Assembly (NCBI GenBank): GCA_965217935.1
Contig: OZ244581.1
Coordinates: 2,728,001 to 2,792,000 of the forward strand
Length of the DNA stretch: 64,000 nt
Direction: 5' to 3'
DNA from: JBBROS01 sp965217935
GTDB lineage: Bacteria > Pseudomonadota > Alphaproteobacteria > Acetobacterales > Acetobacteraceae
A program made the position numbers and the translations under genes. Positions 17,131-25,515 of this stretch are shown piece by piece. Each line of letters opens with the position of its first letter. Position 1 is the first letter of the stretch. The notes beneath the pieces are model-generated. The model did not search any database and was not told the origin of the DNA. It saw nothing but the letters and a program-made list of their open reading frames with translations.

Positions 17131-18636
17131 CTATTCCGCGGCTTGGGCCGGAATTGGCTGATCCGAAGCTGAAATCGGGTCGGAGTTAGCCGGGATCGCT
17201 GCAACGGCGAGAGCCTTGGCAACGCCGGATTTATAAGCCGGGTCGACGCGGCCGAAGTGCTCGAGCTGCCGGTCGACGATGTATTGCGGCACGCCCTGCA
17301 TGGCGGCGGCGATGTTGCCATAGAGACGCTCTTGCTGCTCGGCGCCGAGGAGGCGGAACAGGGCGCCGACCTGTCCGTAATCGTCGTTGCCGTCGCGGTG
17401 GTTGTAGCGGTCCGCGTCGCCGTTGATGCGCAGCGGCGGTTCCTTTGCGGACGGCTGCTCGACCGGGCCGTTGAAGGAGTTCGGCTCGTAGTAGGCGTCG
17501 GCGCCCTTCGGGGCGTCGAAGCGCATCGGGCCGTCGGCGTGGTAGGTGTTCTTCTGGCTCTTGGGCGCGTTCACCGGCAGGCTCTCGTAGTTGGTGCCGA
17601 CCCGGTAGCGGTGCGCGTCGGCGTAGGCGAACGTGCGGGCTTGCAGCATCTTGTCGGGCGAGAAGCCGATGCCCGGCACGATATTGGACGGCGAGAACGA
17701 GGACTGCTCAATCTCGGCGAAGTAATGCTCGGGATTGCGGTTCAGTTCGCAAACGCCGACCTCGATCAGCGGATACTCGTCGTGCGGCCAAACCTTGGTA
17801 AGGTCGAACGGATTATAGGACGTCTTCTCGGCATCCGTCTCGGGCATGACCTGGACGCAGAGCTTCCACTTGGGGAAATTGCCCTTGCCGATCGACTCAT
17901 AGAGGTCGCGCTGGGAGCTTTCACGGTCCACGGCGATGATCGAGTTGCCCTCGTCGTTGGTCCAGTATTCGTGGCCGTTCATGGTTTTGAAGTGGAACTT
18001 GACCCAATAACGCTCGCCGGCGTCGTTCCACAGGCTGAAGGTGTGGCTGCCATAGCCGTTCATGGTGCGGTAGTTCTTGGGCAGGCCGCGGTCGCTGAAC
18101 AGGATCGTGACCTGGTGCAAGCTTTCCGGGCTGAGCGACCAGAAGTCCCACATGGCGGTGGCGGAGCGCATGTTGGTGCGCGGGTGCCGCTTCTGCGTGC
18201 GGATGAAGTCCGGGAACTTCATCGGGTCGCGGACGAAGAACACGGGCGTGTTGTTGCCCACCATGTCCCAGTTGCCGTCCTCGGTGTAGAACTTGACCGA
18301 GAAGCCGCGCACGTCGCGCTCGGCGTCGGCTGCGCCGCGCTCGCCGGCGACGGTGCTGAAGCGCATCAGCAGGTCGGTCTCGGTTCCGGGGGCGAAAACC
18401 TTGGCCTTAGTATATTTCGTGATATCGCCGGTCACGGTGAACGTGCCATAGGCACCGCTTCCCTTGGCATGGACGACGCGCTCGGGAATGCGCTCACGGT
18501 TCTGGTGAGCCAACTTCTCGATCAATTGATAGTCCTGCAGCAGCAAGGGGCCGCGAGGCCCTGCGCTGAGGCTGTGATTGTTGTCCGGCACAGGCGCGCC
18601 GGCGGTGGTGGTCAGAATAGGGCGGTCGCTGGACAT
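17131..18636 (-). CDS. katA: Monofunctional heme catalase (small-subunit clade)
   Basis: The 501-residue protein dismutates hydrogen peroxide. The catalytic histidine is His56 in RVVHAKGSGAYG, the distal asparagine is in DMVGNNTPVFF, and the proximal heme-ligand tyrosine is in the RTFAYADAHRYRVG segment. Length and the FSVKFYTEDGNWDMVG signature fit small-subunit clade 3 catalases. It is divergent from an OxyR-type regulator with 109 bp between the start codons, the usual arrangement for an OxyR-activated catalase. No export signal is present, so it acts in the cytoplasm. Confidence 0.96.
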   Translation of the reverse strand: MSSDRPILTTTAGAPVPDNNHSLSAGPRGPLLLQDYQLIEKLAHQNRERIPERVVHAKGSGAYGTFTVTGDITKYTKAKVFAPGTETDLLMRFSTVAGERGAADAERDVRGFSVKFYTEDGNWDMVGNNTPVFFVRDPMKFPDFIRTQKRHPRTNMRSATAMWDFWSLSPESLHQVTILFSDRGLPKNYRTMNGYGSHTFSLWNDAGERYWVKFHFKTMNGHEYWTNDEGNSIIAVDRESSQRDLYESIGKGNFPKWKLCVQVMPETDAEKTSYNPFDLTKVWPHDEYPLIEVGVCELNRNPEHYFAEIEQSSFSPSNIVPGIGFSPDKMLQARTFAYADAHRYRVGTNYESLPVNAPKSQKNTYHADGPMRFDAPKGADAYYEPNSFNGPVEQPSAKEPPLRINGDADRYNHRDGNDDYGQVGALFRLLGAEQQERLYGNIAAAMQGVPQYIVDRQLEHFGRVDPAYKSGVAKALAVAAIPANSDPISASDQPIPAQAAE

Positions 18637-18704
18637 CGGGATTCCTCTGTTTTGCGGTGAGTTTTGTGTAGCAGCGTCTATTTATGGTGGTAAAGTCGAT
18701 GGTT

Positions 18705-18721
18705 CCGAACGAATGGTTCGG
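18705..18721. promoter_or_regulatory. Dyad in the katA-oxyR promoter region
   Basis: The divergent promoter region 18637-18745 holds a perfect dyad, CCGAAC-GAATG-GTTCGG, 25 bp before the oxyR start. ATAG-like half sites occur nearby (minus-strand ATAG around 18677-18680 and 18728-18731). OxyR binds extended inverted sites in such regions and LysR regulators often repress their own gene. The assignment rests on position and symmetry only. Confidence 0.45.
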
Positions 18722-18745
18722 TTTTACCTATCATTGGGGCGCGTC

Positions 18746-19687
18746 ATGAGCTTGGCAGGCCTTTCCTTGCGGGACCTTGAATATGCCGCCGCGGTGGACC
18801 GCGAGCGTCATTTCGGGCGGGCGGCGGCGGCCTGCAACGTCAGCCAGGCGGCGTTGAGCGAGCAGCTGGGCAAGCTGGAGGGGGTGCTTGGGGTGCGGCT
18901 GTTCGAGCGAGGCAACCGGCGGGTGGCGCCGACGACGCAAGGGGCGGTGCTGCTGCGGCAGGTCGGGCGGGTGCTGGCCGAGGCGCACGGTCTGCAGGAG
19001 CTGGCCCGGTCGGCCGGAGAGTTCGACGGGGCGCTGCGGCTGGGGGCGATCGCCACGCTCGGCCCGTATTACTTGCCGCATCTGCTGCGCCAAGTGCGGA
19101 GCGGGTTCCCGAGGCTCACGCTGCAGCTCAGCGAGGGGCAGACGGATGCATTGCTGGACCAGCTTGGGCAGGGGACGCTCGATGCGGTGCTTGCGGCCTT
19201 GCCGCTAGGCGGCCAGGGGACGGTAACGGCGGCGTTGTTCTTCGAGCCGTTCTCGCTGGTGTGCCCGGCGGGGCACAGGCTGGCCGAGCTTGAGCGCCCG
19301 GCGCTCGATGATCTGGACGGTGACGACTTGATCTTGCTCGAGGACGGGCACTGCCTGCGCGACCAGGCCTTGGCGCTGTGCCGACGCGGGGCTGAGCACC
19401 GGCGGCAGGCGACGAGCGTGGAGACGCTTTGGCACATGATCGCCGCCGGGGAGGGTATGTCGCTGCTGCCGGCGTTGAGCGCCGGAGGGCGGGAGACGAT
19501 GGCGGAGATGGTGCGGGTCCGGGACATGGCGGATGCGGAGGCCGGGCGGACGATCGCGTTGGCCTGGCGGCGCACGGACTCGCGGCGCGGCCATTTCGAG
19601 GCGCTGGCGGAGGCGTTGCGGGCCGGGTTGCCGGAAGGCGTATCGGCGGCGAAGCGGGAGCCGGACGGCGCGCGTCGAGGCCGGTGA
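18746..19687 (+). CDS. oxyR: Hydrogen peroxide-inducible LysR-family activator OxyR
   Basis: The 313-residue regulator has an N-terminal LysR helix-turn-helix (FGRAAAACNVSQAALSEQLGKLE). Its regulatory domain has two cysteines nine residues apart, Cys203 and Cys212, in GHCLRDQALALC. This matches the disulfide-forming pair of E. coli OxyR, so peroxide sensing is well supported. The ATG at 18746 was chosen because it begins the HTH domain at the normal distance; an upstream in-frame start at 18578 would run through the katA coding region. It is divergent from katA, its probable target. Confidence 0.93.
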   Translation: MSLAGLSLRDLEYAAAVDRERHFGRAAAACNVSQAALSEQLGKLEGVLGVRLFERGNRRVAPTTQGAVLLRQVGRVLAEAHGLQELARSAGEFDGALRLGAIATLGPYYLPHLLRQVRSGFPRLTLQLSEGQTDALLDQLGQGTLDAVLAALPLGGQGTVTAALFFEPFSLVCPAGHRLAELERPALDDLDGDDLILLEDGHCLRDQALALCRRGAEHRRQATSVETLWHMIAAGEGMSLLPALSAGGRETMAEMVRVRDMADAEAGRTIALAWRRTDSRRGHFEALAEALRAGLPEGVSAAKREPDGARRGR

Positions 19688-20102
19688 CGGCGAAGGCCGT
19701 GGCTCGGGGCCGAGTTTTTGCAGGCGGCCTGCCACTGTCACTGCCGGGTGTCACTGGCGGGCATGTATCTGATCCACAACGTTATTAGCGCGTAGGTCAC
19801 GATTTCTTGACGAACTGGCTGTTTATCTACTCTGGTTGTGATGGTTTGGCAGCCCTGCATTCAAGTGTGACTTGAGCGCTACATTCTCCGGGCTGACATC
19901 AAAATTGTAAAAATGTTAGTGGCATTGTCAGGGAAAACTTGCCAATGTCCGCTTGTTTCCCATAGGCAACGGAGTGCGACGGGCCAGTGCCGGCCTTGAG
20001 GCGTTTCGGACGTTTTGGCCGGCTCTGGCTGAGACGCAGAGAACAACTGCGCCAAACGTGGCGCAGCAGTTAACTCCACACAAATCTTTTGGACAAAAAC
20101 CC
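19688..20102. other. Intergenic region before the GH16 gene
   Basis: About 415 bp with no supported gene. Positions 19790-19950 are noticeably richer in A and T than the flanks, which suits a promoter. An in-frame TTG at 19953 would add 50 residues to the GH16 protein but gives no recognisable export signal. The ATG at 20103 is therefore preferred. Confidence 0.45.
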
Positions 20103-22826
20103 ATGGATGGCCCAGTCAATCTAATCGGTTATCATCTCACGTTCGATGCCGAGTTCAGCAACGCCAGCGATATGGCTTTGTTCGACAATGCGTTCATCAA
20201 CGGCGACCGGACACTGTGGAACAACAAGGAGATCGAGAGCTACGTTGATTACTCGGCGTCGGACCCGAACAGTCCTTATGCCATCGCCAACGGGGCGTTG
20301 AAGGTCACGGCGAGTCCGACGCCGGCCAACGGCTATCCATATACGTCGGGACTGCTGTCGACCGCGCGCACGTTCTCGCAGAACCAGGGTTACTTCGAGA
20401 TGCGGGCGCAAGTCCCGCTGAAACAGGGCTTCTGGTCCGCGTTCTGGATGCTGAACCCGACGGGCTATCCAGAGATCGACGTCATGGAGCAGCCGTTCAC
20501 GGGCAAGAGCACGGAATATTGGACGCACACCAGCACGCCGTCGGACAGCAGCGGCGGCTACACCGATGTGGGCGCCGACGTCTCAAAGGGATATCACAGC
20601 TATGGCTTCATGTGGACGGCCAACTCAATCCAATACACGTTCGACGGCAACTATGTCGGCTACGCGCACGTCACGCCGCCGGAGCTTGCCAACCTGAAGC
20701 TGTACCTGCTCGCCAACCTTGCCGTCGGCGGCCAGGGGAGCTGGCCGGGACCGCCGGTGAAAGGCGCTTCGGCGGACTTCAGCATCGACTATATCCGCGC
20801 CTACTCGAAAGACCCGGCGGTCGCGGCGGTCGCGCAGAAGCCGATCTCGTCGCCTGACGGCGCCGCTACCGCGCCGAAGCTGACGTTGCCGCCGCCGGCG
20901 ACGCCGCTTACGATTGGGTCGGGCCCGGACACGCTGACGCTGCAGGTCTCGGAGGACGCCTACAACGGCGACGCGCAGTTCACCATCAGCGTCGACGGGG
21001 CGCAGCAGGGCGGGGTACAGACGGCGACCGCGGTGCATGGCGCCGGGCAGAGCCAGACGTTCACGGTGCTGGGGACCTTCGGGACCGGCGCGCATACCGT
21101 CACGGTGAATTTCCTCAACAACGCCGGGGATGCGGGCGGCGATCGCAATCTGTTCGTGACCGGCGCGGCGCTGAACGGGGTGGCGGTCCCGAACGCGGCG
21201 CTGAACGAGTATTCGGGGGGACCGCAGAGCTTCACGATCCCGGCCGGCGGCGCTCCAGCGCCAACTCCGGCGCCGACGCCGGCTCCTGCTCCAACGCCAA
21301 CTCCTGCTCCGGCGCCGACACAGACTCCGGCGCCGGTGAAATCTGACGTGAGCCTGGTCGTCGGCTCGGGTCCTGACTCGCTCGTGCTGCAGGTTGCGGA
21401 GGACGCTTATCAAGGAAACGCGCAGTTCACCGTCAGCGTTGATGGCGTGCAGCAAGGCGGCGTGATGACCGCGACCGCGCTCAATTCAAGCGGGACCACG
21501 CAGGCGGTCACGGTGCTCGGCAGCTACGGCGCGTCGAGCCATACGGTCACGGTCAACTTCATCAACGACTTGTTCGATGTGGGCGGGGACAGGAACCTGT
21601 TCGTGAAATCGTCCAGCCTGAACGGCGCGGGCATTCCGGGCGGCGGCTTCAACCAATATTCGGGCGGGCCAAAGAGCTTCACGTTCACGGGCGACGACAA
21701 GGCGTCCGCACCGGCGCCGGCCGCGGCGCCGCCCGCGCTATCGGTGGGCGCCGGGACGGACAAGCTGGTGCTGCAGATCGCCGAGGACGCCTACCAGGGC
21801 GACGCGCAGTTCACCGTCAGCGTGGACGGCGTGCAGCAAGGCGGCGTGCTGACGGCGAGCGCGCTGGCCACGGGCGGGCAGACGCAGGCGTTGACCGTGC
21901 TCGGCAGCTTCGGCATGGCGGCGCATTCGATAACGGTGAATTTCCTCAACGACGCCTATGGCGGGACGGCGGCGACCGACCGGAACCTTTATGTCCGCTC
22001 GGCGTCGCTCAACGGAACGGCCGTGCCGGGCGCGGCGCTGAACGAGAGGGGCGGCGGGCCGCAAAGTTTCGCGTTCACCGGCAACACGCCGGCGGCGAGC
22101 CCGGGCGGGACGGCGCTGCCAACCGTCGGCAGCGGGCCGGACACGCTCGTGCTGAAGATCGCCGAGGACGCCTACAAGGGGGACGCGCAGTTCACCGTCA
22201 GCGTGGACGGCGTGCAGCAGGGCGGGGTCATGACGGCGAGCGCCTCGAACGCGGCCGGGCAGACGCAGCCGCTGACGATCCTGGGCAGCTTCGGCGCGGC
22301 GTCGCATAGCGTGACGGTCAACTTCATCAACGATCTTTACGACGCCGGGGGCGACCGGAACCTGTTCGTCAAGCTCGCCTCGCTGAACGGCGTGGACCTG
22401 CCGAACTCGGGGCTGAACGAATATGCCGGCGGGGCGAAGAGTTTCGGCTTCGTCGGCAATTCGTCGAGCCCGGCGCAGATCGGCCAAGGCCCCGACGCGT
22501 TCCTGCTGACGATGAGCGAGGATGCCTATATGGGCGACGCGCAGTTCACCGTCGCGGTGGACGGCGTGCAGCAGGGCGGAGTACAGACAGCGACGGCCTC
22601 GCATGCGGCCGGGGCGAGCCAGGCGTTCGCGGTCGGTGGGACATTCGGGCCGGGGGCGCATTCGCTCACGGTGAATTTCCTGAACGACGCATGGGGCGGC
22701 ACGCCGGAGACGGACCGCAACCTCTACGTGACTGGCATCAGCTACAACGGAGCCAACGTGCCCGGCGGCGCGGGCACGCTTGCCGTCCCGGGGCCAATGA
22801 CGTTCACGATCCCGGTGCTGTCGTAG
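20103..22826 (+). CDS. GH16-family glycanase with five repeated carbohydrate-binding-like domains
   Basis: The 907-residue protein starts with a GH16 beta-jelly-roll domain (about residues 1-240). Its catalytic motif is EIDVMEQ near residue 124, with the flanking strands GYFEMRAQVPL and GFWSAFWML. Five copies of a roughly 105-residue domain follow, each with the core EDAYxGDAQFTVSVDGVQQG, then HTVTVNFxND and DRNLFV. These resemble the xylan-binding CBM36/60-like modules. Copies start near bases 20907, 21357, 21744, 22128 and 22482. Linkers are Pro/Ala/Thr-rich, most clearly at 21246-21340. GH16 enzymes cut beta-1,3 or beta-1,4 glucans or exopolysaccharides. No classical signal peptide is visible from either candidate start, so type I-like export is possible. 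Confidence 0.82.
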   Translation: MDGPVNLIGYHLTFDAEFSNASDMALFDNAFINGDRTLWNNKEIESYVDYSASDPNSPYAIANGALKVTASPTPANGYPYTSGLLSTARTFSQNQGYFEMRAQVPLKQGFWSAFWMLNPTGYPEIDVMEQPFTGKSTEYWTHTSTPSDSSGGYTDVGADVSKGYHSYGFMWTANSIQYTFDGNYVGYAHVTPPELANLKLYLLANLAVGGQGSWPGPPVKGASADFSIDYIRAYSKDPAVAAVAQKPISSPDGAATAPKLTLPPPATPLTIGSGPDTLTLQVSEDAYNGDAQFTISVDGAQQGGVQTATAVHGAGQSQTFTVLGTFGTGAHTVTVNFLNNAGDAGGDRNLFVTGAALNGVAVPNAALNEYSGGPQSFTIPAGGAPAPTPAPTPAPAPTPTPAPAPTQTPAPVKSDVSLVVGSGPDSLVLQVAEDAYQGNAQFTVSVDGVQQGGVMTATALNSSGTTQAVTVLGSYGASSHTVTVNFINDLFDVGGDRNLFVKSSSLNGAGIPGGGFNQYSGGPKSFTFTGDDKASAPAPAAAPPALSVGAGTDKLVLQIAEDAYQGDAQFTVSVDGVQQGGVLTASALATGGQTQALTVLGSFGMAAHSITVNFLNDAYGGTAATDRNLYVRSASLNGTAVPGAALNERGGGPQSFAFTGNTPAASPGGTALPTVGSGPDTLVLKIAEDAYKGDAQFTVSVDGVQQGGVMTASASNAAGQTQPLTILGSFGAASHSVTVNFINDLYDAGGDRNLFVKLASLNGVDLPNSGLNEYAGGAKSFGFVGNSSSPAQIGQGPDAFLLTMSEDAYMGDAQFTVAVDGVQQGGVQTATASHAAGASQAFAVGGTFGPGAHSLTVNFLNDAWGGTPETDRNLYVTGISYNGANVPGGAGTLAVPGPMTFTIPVLS

Positions 22827-22833
22827 GATGTCT

Positions 22834-22872
22834 CGACGGACGCGCGCTTGATAGACGAGCGCGCGTCCGTCG
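22834..22872 (+). terminator. Strong hairpin after the GH16 gene
   Basis: A perfect 14-bp inverted repeat (CGACGGACGCGCGC and its complement) with an 11-base loop starts 8 bp after the stop codon. There is no clear T run, but stem strength and position fit transcription termination. Confidence 0.7.
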
Positions 22873-23013
22873 GACCATATTCAGTCGCCGGGTCTCAGCT
22901 TTCCGTGCCGGGCATCGCAAGCGTTGTCCGCATGGCTTCCTTGTCCGGCCTCGCTTCCCCGCGAGGCTCAATCGTGCGATGAGACGCGCCTCGCACCAGC
23001 ACGATTGCCAGGA

Positions 23014-23787
23014 ATGTCAAACCTCTACACCGAGACCGTGACCGGCGTCCGCCACTGGACGGACAGCCTGTTCAGCTTCCGCACCACGCGCGACCCGGCG
23101 TTCCGTTTCCTGTCCGGGCAGTTCACCATGATCGGCCTCGAAGTGGACGGCAAGCCGCTGTTGCGCGCCTACAGCATGGCCAGCGCCAATTACGACGAGG
23201 AGCTCGAGTTCTTCAGCATCAAGGCGGAGGGCGGGCCGCTGACGTCGCGGCTGCAGCACCTTCGGCCGGGCGACACGGTGCTGGTGGGCAAGAAGCCGGT
23301 GGGGACGCTGGTGCAGGACAGCCTGCTGCCCGGGCGGACCCTGTATCTGCTGGGAACGGGGACGGGGCTGGCGCCGTTCGCCAGCATCATCCGCGACCCG
23401 GACGTCTATGAACGGTTCGAGCACATCGTGCTCGGCCACGGCTGCCGGCACGTGGCGGAGCTGGCCTATGGCGAGGAGCTCGTCTCGGCGCTGGCGGCGA
23501 ACGAGTATATCGGCGAGCTGGTGGAACCGAAGCTGCGCTATTACCCGACGGCGACGCGGGAGCCGTTTCGGACCAACGGGCGGCTCACGGACCTGATCGG
23601 GAGCGGGACGATGGCGGACGACCTCGGACTGCCGCCGTTCGGGCCGGCGGACGACCGGGTGATGCTCTGCGGCAGCCCGGCATTCCTGGATGACATGGTG
23701 GCGCTGCTGGAGGGGCGGGGGTTCGAGGAGGGAAGCCATAGCTCGCCTGGTGAGTTCGTGATCGAGAAAGCGTTCGTGGGCAAATAG
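23014..23787 (+). CDS. fpr: Ferredoxin/flavodoxin-NADP reductase
   Basis: The 257-residue FAD enzyme moves electrons between NADPH and ferredoxin or flavodoxin. The FAD-binding RAYSMAS motif is near residue 50. The NADP region LLGTGTGLAPFASIIRDP follows near residue 110, then VMLCGSPAFLDDM. The C-terminal FVIEKAFVGK is the typical bacterial subclass ending. The ATG at 23014 was chosen because AGGA lies directly before it and longer readings add a non-homologous tail. A 9-bp inverted repeat (22969-22977 with 22999-23007) sits just upstream of the start and could form a leader hairpin. Confidence 0.94.
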   Translation: MSNLYTETVTGVRHWTDSLFSFRTTRDPAFRFLSGQFTMIGLEVDGKPLLRAYSMASANYDEELEFFSIKAEGGPLTSRLQHLRPGDTVLVGKKPVGTLVQDSLLPGRTLYLLGTGTGLAPFASIIRDPDVYERFEHIVLGHGCRHVAELAYGEELVSALAANEYIGELVEPKLRYYPTATREPFRTNGRLTDLIGSGTMADDLGLPPFGPADDRVMLCGSPAFLDDMVALLEGRGFEEGSHSSPGEFVIEKAFVGK

Positions 23788-23891
23788 CGCCGGTCGCGGC
23801 GCCTATCTCGAAACTATCGCGGGACTGCAATGCGGTTGCAATCTGAATTGCCGATGCTGGAGGCATCGAACAATTTGGAAGGGTTGCCCCG

Positions 23892-25454
23892 ATGCCGATG
23901 TCCCGCATCAAGATGTCTCGCCGCCGGCTGCTATCGTCTTCGGGGGCTGCGGCCCTGGGCCTCGCCATGCCGTCGATCAGCCGGGCCGCCAGCCGTCCGG
24001 GCTTTCCCCACGGCGTGCAGTCGGGCGACGTCTCGCAAAGCACAGGCATGGTCTGGACCCGGACCGATCGCCCGGCGCGCGTCCGCTTCGAGTGGTCCAC
24101 GACCGAGAGCTTCAGGGATGCCACTCGCTTGGCCGACCTCGATGCCTTGCCGGTTGCCGACATGACGACGAAGCGGATGCTCGACGGGCTGCCCGCGGGG
24201 CAGGACATCTTCTGGCGGGCGGTGGCGGCGGACCTGTCCGACGTGAACGCCGTGTCGGAGCCGACCACCGGGCATTTCCGCACCGCGCCCCGGTCGCGGC
24301 GCGACGTGCGGTTCGTCTGGTCGGGCGACACGGCCGGCCAGGGCTGGGGCATCAACAAGGAGGATGGCGGCTTCGTCACCTACAAGGCGATGGCGGGCCG
24401 GCAACCGGATTTCTTCATCCATTCCGGCGACACGGTCTACGCCGACGGGCCGATGCAGGAGACGGTCGAGCTCAAGGACGGGACGATCTGGAAGAATCTC
24501 GTCACCCCGGAGAAAGCCAAAGTCGCCGAGACGCTGGACGAATACCGGGCACAGTGGAAATACAACCTGCTTGATGAGCACGTGCGGGCAATGAACGCTG
24601 CCGTGCCGACATTCTATCAGTGGGACGACCATGAGGTAGTCAATAATTGGTCGTCTTTGAAGGACTTATCCGGCGACGCCCGCTATGCCGTCAAGGATAT
24701 CGCGGTGCTGTCGTCGCGGGCGGCCAAGGCGTTCCAGGAGATGACGCCGATCTCCTACGTGCCGCAGGAGCCGGGGCGGATCTACCGCAAGATCGGATAC
24801 GGGCCGATGCTCGACGTGTTCTTCCTCGACATGCGCTCCTACCGCGGCGGCAACGGCGCGAACCTTGAGACTGAGCAGTCGGACGCGACCGCCATGCTCG
24901 GGCGGCGGCAGGTGGAGTGGTTGAAGCGGGCGCTACAAGGCTCGGGCGCGACGTGGAAGGTGATCGCGTCCGACATGCCGCTTGGCCTGGTCGTGCCCGA
25001 CGGGCCGGGCCGCTATGAAGCGGTCGCCAACGGCGACTCCGGCGCGCCGAAGGGGCGGGAGTTGGAATTGGCCGAGCTGCTGCGGTTCATCAAGGCGGCG
25101 CGCATCGACAACACCGTCTGGCTGACGGCTGACGTTCATTACACCGCAGCGCACCATTACAGCCCGGAGCGGGCGCAGTTCCAGGATTTCGAGCCGTTCT
25201 GGGAGTTCGTCTCCGGCCCGCTGCAGTCCGGGACGTTTGGCCCGAACAAGCTGGATGCGACGTTCGGGCCGGAGGTCAGGTTCGTCAAGGCCCCGGATGC
25301 CGCGATGGGGCAGAACCTGCCGCCTTCGGCTGGCTATCAGTTCTTCGGTCTGGTGGACATCGACGGCGCCAGCGAGGCGATGACCGTCCGGCTGATGGAC
25401 CGAGCGGACGCCGAACTTTGGATGATCACGCTGGAACCGGCGCGTCGAAGCTGA
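23892..25454 (+). CDS. phoD: Alkaline phosphatase D-type phosphodiesterase, Tat-exported
   Basis: The 520-residue metallophosphoesterase begins with a twin-arginine signal (MSRRRLLSSSGAAALGLAMP) ending near SRAAS. The PhoD features are the N-terminal FPHGVQSGDVSQSTGMVWTR domain and the metal-site motifs FVWSGDTAGQGWG, DFFIHSGDTVYADG, YQWDDHEVVNNW and TADVHYTAAHHY. These coordinate Ca2+/Fe3+ in known PhoD enzymes. It would act in the periplasm or outside the cell to release phosphate from phosphodiesters. No PhoB box was identified, and it stands alone between fpr and ahcY. Confidence 0.9.
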   Translation: MPMSRIKMSRRRLLSSSGAAALGLAMPSISRAASRPGFPHGVQSGDVSQSTGMVWTRTDRPARVRFEWSTTESFRDATRLADLDALPVADMTTKRMLDGLPAGQDIFWRAVAADLSDVNAVSEPTTGHFRTAPRSRRDVRFVWSGDTAGQGWGINKEDGGFVTYKAMAGRQPDFFIHSGDTVYADGPMQETVELKDGTIWKNLVTPEKAKVAETLDEYRAQWKYNLLDEHVRAMNAAVPTFYQWDDHEVVNNWSSLKDLSGDARYAVKDIAVLSSRAAKAFQEMTPISYVPQEPGRIYRKIGYGPMLDVFFLDMRSYRGGNGANLETEQSDATAMLGRRQVEWLKRALQGSGATWKVIASDMPLGLVVPDGPGRYEAVANGDSGAPKGRELELAELLRFIKAARIDNTVWLTADVHYTAAHHYSPERAQFQDFEPFWEFVSGPLQSGTFGPNKLDATFGPEVRFVKAPDAAMGQNLPPSAGYQFFGLVDIDGASEAMTVRLMDRADAELWMITLEPARRS

Positions 25455-25515
25455 CACGCGCGGCCAACATGGACAGGACGGCAAGCCCCGGGATCGCTCC
25501 CGGTGCACAGTGGCG

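Noticed and set aside
21246..21340. Short-period CCGGCGCC-like repeat
   Set aside because: It encodes a Pro/Ala/Thr linker between domains and is not an independent element.
20907..22826. Regular periodic DNA repeats suggesting a CRISPR or satellite array
   Set aside because: Period is about 350-450 bp, in frame, and encodes repeated protein domains of the GH16 enzyme.
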